From an uncultured Pelagibacteraceae bacterium (GTDB lineage: Bacteria > Pseudomonadota > Alphaproteobacteria > Pelagibacterales > Pelagibacteraceae), in the NCBI GenBank assembly GCA_902605035.1, contig CACLBB010000001.1, positions 50,682 to 114,681 on the forward strand: 64,000 nt of DNA. Reading direction: 5' to 3'. The translations under genes and the position numbers were made by a program. This document shows, piece after piece, positions 62,532 through 64,000 of the stretch. Position 1 is the first letter of the stretch. Every line of letters begins with the position of its first letter. Below the pieces are notes generated by a model, which saw only the letters and a program-made list of their open reading frames with translations, was not told where the DNA came from and did no database searches.

Positions 62532-62996
62532 ATGCTTGATATTGACGTATTTATTGAAAAAACTAAGAAAAAATCAAGATTAATAGGTATTGATCCAGGA
62601 GGGAAGAGAATAGGAATAGCTATTTCAGATGAAAACAAAATTGTAGCAACACCCTACACAACAATTATTAAAGAAAACTATAAAGATTTAGTTTCTCAAA
62701 TTAAGAAAATTGTTGATGAATATCAAATAGATGGGATAGTAGTAGGTAATCCAATAAATATGGATGGATCTGAAGGTCCTTCGTCTCAATCAGCCAAAGA
62801 CTTTGCCAAAAATCTATCAAAAGATATTTCAGAAAATATCATTTTATGGGATGAAAGACTATCTAGTCAAGGCGCCTTTAATCTATCTAATGATTTAGCA
62901 ATAAATTCGTCAAAAAAAGCTAAGAAATTAGATGAAAATTCTGCTCAATTTATACTTCAAGGGATGCTTGATTATTATCACAAAAAAAATACTTGA
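62532..62996 (+). CDS. ruvX: Putative pre-16S rRNA nuclease / Holliday junction resolvase-like protein YqgF
   Basis: A 154-residue RNase H-like protein. SRLIGIDPGGKRIGIAISDENKIVATP carries the first catalytic Asp, GIVVGNPINMDGSEGPSSQ the second motif, and WDERLSSQGA the third with Asp-Glu. YqgF finishes the 5' end of 16S rRNA in E. coli; a role on Holliday junctions has been claimed for others. It is divergent from gatC and is followed by pyrB. Confidence 0.92.
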   Translation: MLDIDVFIEKTKKKSRLIGIDPGGKRIGIAISDENKIVATPYTTIIKENYKDLVSQIKKIVDEYQIDGIVVGNPINMDGSEGPSSQSAKDFAKNLSKDISENIILWDERLSSQGAFNLSNDLAINSSKKAKKLDENSAQFILQGMLDYYHKKNT

Positions 62997-63031
62997 TATA
63001 ATACAGTAAAAGGCCTATAGAGTTGATTTTA

Positions 63032-63976
63032 ATGGCAACTGTAAAAAAAGTTTCAGCTATTAAAAACACTCCCAAACATCTATTAGGTATTCAAAATCTA
63101 TCAATTATTGAAGCTAAAGAAATTTTAAATGAGGCAAAATCCTTCATTAAATTAAACAGAGGTAGTTCAAAAAAACTAGATGTACTTAGAGGTAAAACTC
63201 AAATCAACTTATTCTTTGAGCCTTCTACAAGAACACAGAGTTCATTTGATTTAGCTGGAAAAAGATTAGGTGCAGACGTAATGACGATGAATATGGGTAA
63301 CTCTGCATTAAAAAAGGGCGAAACCTTAATTGATACTGCCATGACATTGAACGCAATGCATCCTGATATAATTGTTTTAAGACATCAAGACTCGGGTGCA
63401 CCAAATCTCCTTTCACAGAAAGTAAATTGTACAGTAATCAACGCAGGTGACGGAAGAAGAGAGCACCCTACACAAGCTTTACTAGATGCTTTAACAATTA
63501 TTAATAGAAAAGGTAACATTGAAGGATTAAAAATTGCAATATGTGGAGATATTCTTCATTCAAGAGTTGCTAGATCTAATATTTATTTAATGAATATGTT
63601 AGGCGCAGAAGTAAATGTCATTGCACCAAAAACTTTAATGCCTAAAGGCATAGATAATTTAGGAGTGAAATCATTTACTGACATGAAAAAAGGTTTAGAT
63701 GGATGTGATATTGTTATGATGTTGAGATTACAAAATGAAAGAATGCAAGGATCATTTCTTCCATCAAAGAGAGAATATTATGAATTCTTTGGACTAACAC
63801 CTGAAAAACTTAAGTTTGCAAAAAAAGATGCTTTACTAATGCATCCTGGTCCAATGAACAGAGGCGTTGAGATTGATACTAAACTAGCAGATGACATAAA
63901 CGTTAGTCTGGTAAAAGAACAAGTTGAATTAGGTGTAGCAATAAGGATGGCATGTTTAAAATTGTATTGTAAATAA
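63032..63976 (+). CDS. pyrB: Aspartate carbamoyltransferase catalytic subunit
   Basis: A 314-residue enzyme that makes carbamoyl-aspartate in pyrimidine synthesis. [22 protein letters not shown] is the carbamoyl phosphate site, [26 protein letters not shown], and [13 protein letters not shown] follow as expected. The start is the ATG at 63032; a TTG three codons upstream is possible but less likely. No regulatory pyrI follows. The next start codon directly abuts its stop (TAAATG). Confidence 0.96.
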   Translation: MATVKKVSAIKNTPKHLLGIQNLSIIEAKEILNEAKSFIKLNRGSSKKLDVLRGKTQINLFFEPSTRTQSSFDLAGKRLGADVMTMNMGNSALKKGETLIDTAMTLNAMHPDIIVLRHQDSGAPNLLSQKVNCTVINAGDGRREHPTQALLDALTIINRKGNIEGLKIAICGDILHSRVARSNIYLMNMLGAEVNVIAPKTLMPKGIDNLGVKSFTDMKKGLDGCDIVMMLRLQNERMQGSFLPSKREYYEFFGLTPEKLKFAKKDALLMHPGPMNRGVEIDTKLADDINVSLVKEQVELGVAIRMACLKLYCK

Positions 63977-64000
63977 ATGAAAGAAAAAATTTTAACAAAT
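63977..64000 (+). CDS. First codons of the gene after pyrB, possibly dihydroorotase (cut by window edge)
   Basis: Immediately after the pyrB TAA an ATG opens a frame, MKEKILTN, that runs to the window end without a stop. pyrB-pyrC is a common order in alphaproteobacteria, and dihydroorotases often begin with a similar short strand (K-x-I-L-x-N). Eight codons cannot prove it. Confidence 0.35.

Noticed and set aside
1..64000. CRISPR arrays, insertion sequences, rRNA and tmRNA
   Set aside because: No regularly spaced direct repeats, transposase genes, rRNA-like or tmRNA-like stretches were seen on either strand.

Overview
The window reads as a piece of a streamlined, very AT-rich alphaproteobacterial genome, most probably SAR11 (Pelagibacterales). 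The evidence is the strongly A/T-biased codon use with Lys/Asn/Ile-rich proteins, almost no intergenic DNA (many ATGA or TAATG gene junctions), and gene orders typical of the class: rpiB-glyA-nrdR-ribD-ribE-ribB-ribH-nusB, rsh-pyrE-pdxJ-acpS-lepB-rnc-recO, and bamE beside a ubiquinol-cytochrome c chaperone. It also carries a K+-independent proton pyrophosphatase and a TPP riboswitch in front of a sodium:solute symporter, the arrangement known in SAR11 as thiV. The species call is an inference from content and context; no database search was made.

Layout. Positions 1-7672 are accessory: the start of a probable DNA-alkyl methyltransferase, a tiny membrane protein, a cupin protein, a tyrosine recombinase with a striking 11-7-11 inverted repeat at its promoter, then surface-polysaccharide genes (GT2, methyltransferase, GT9, a PMP-type sugar dehydratase, a two-domain GT4/CgeB-like protein) and a GIY-YIG nuclease. 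Positions 7679-18823 form a metabolic island for uptake and breakdown of inositol or a related cyclitol: iolD, iolE and an iolG-like dehydrogenase, a second Gfo/Idh/MocA dehydrogenase, a ROK kinase, an HpcH/HpaI aldolase, an aldehyde dehydrogenase and a three-part sugar-type ABC importer. The classical iolB, iolC, iolJ and iolA are not in the window, so the lower pathway may be rewired.

From about 18.8 kb onward the content is mostly housekeeping. A pilin-like membrane protein and a 2-hydroxyacid dehydrogenase lead to tRNA-Glu, whose 5' end overlaps recJ. Then follow recJ-glpX-hom-lipoprotein-argC, rplM-rpsI, ctaA, chorismate mutase, rpmF-plsX-ihfA-merR-rpmG, bamE, hppA and the long riboflavin/one-carbon operon (39.8 to 33.5 kb). 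After hemB comes a second long leftward operon (48.2 to 40.9 kb), then a lytic transglycosylase and tRNA-Ser.

The right part (50.7-64 kb) holds rarD, the riboswitch-controlled thiV, umuDC behind a LexA-type GTTC-N7-GTTC box, an amino-acid-type ABC binding protein and permease without an ATPase, a MATE exporter, trhO, an O-methyltransferase, the gatCAB operon, ruvX, pyrB and the first codons of a following gene. There is no gene-free stretch longer than 300 bases, no rRNA and no CRISPR array.
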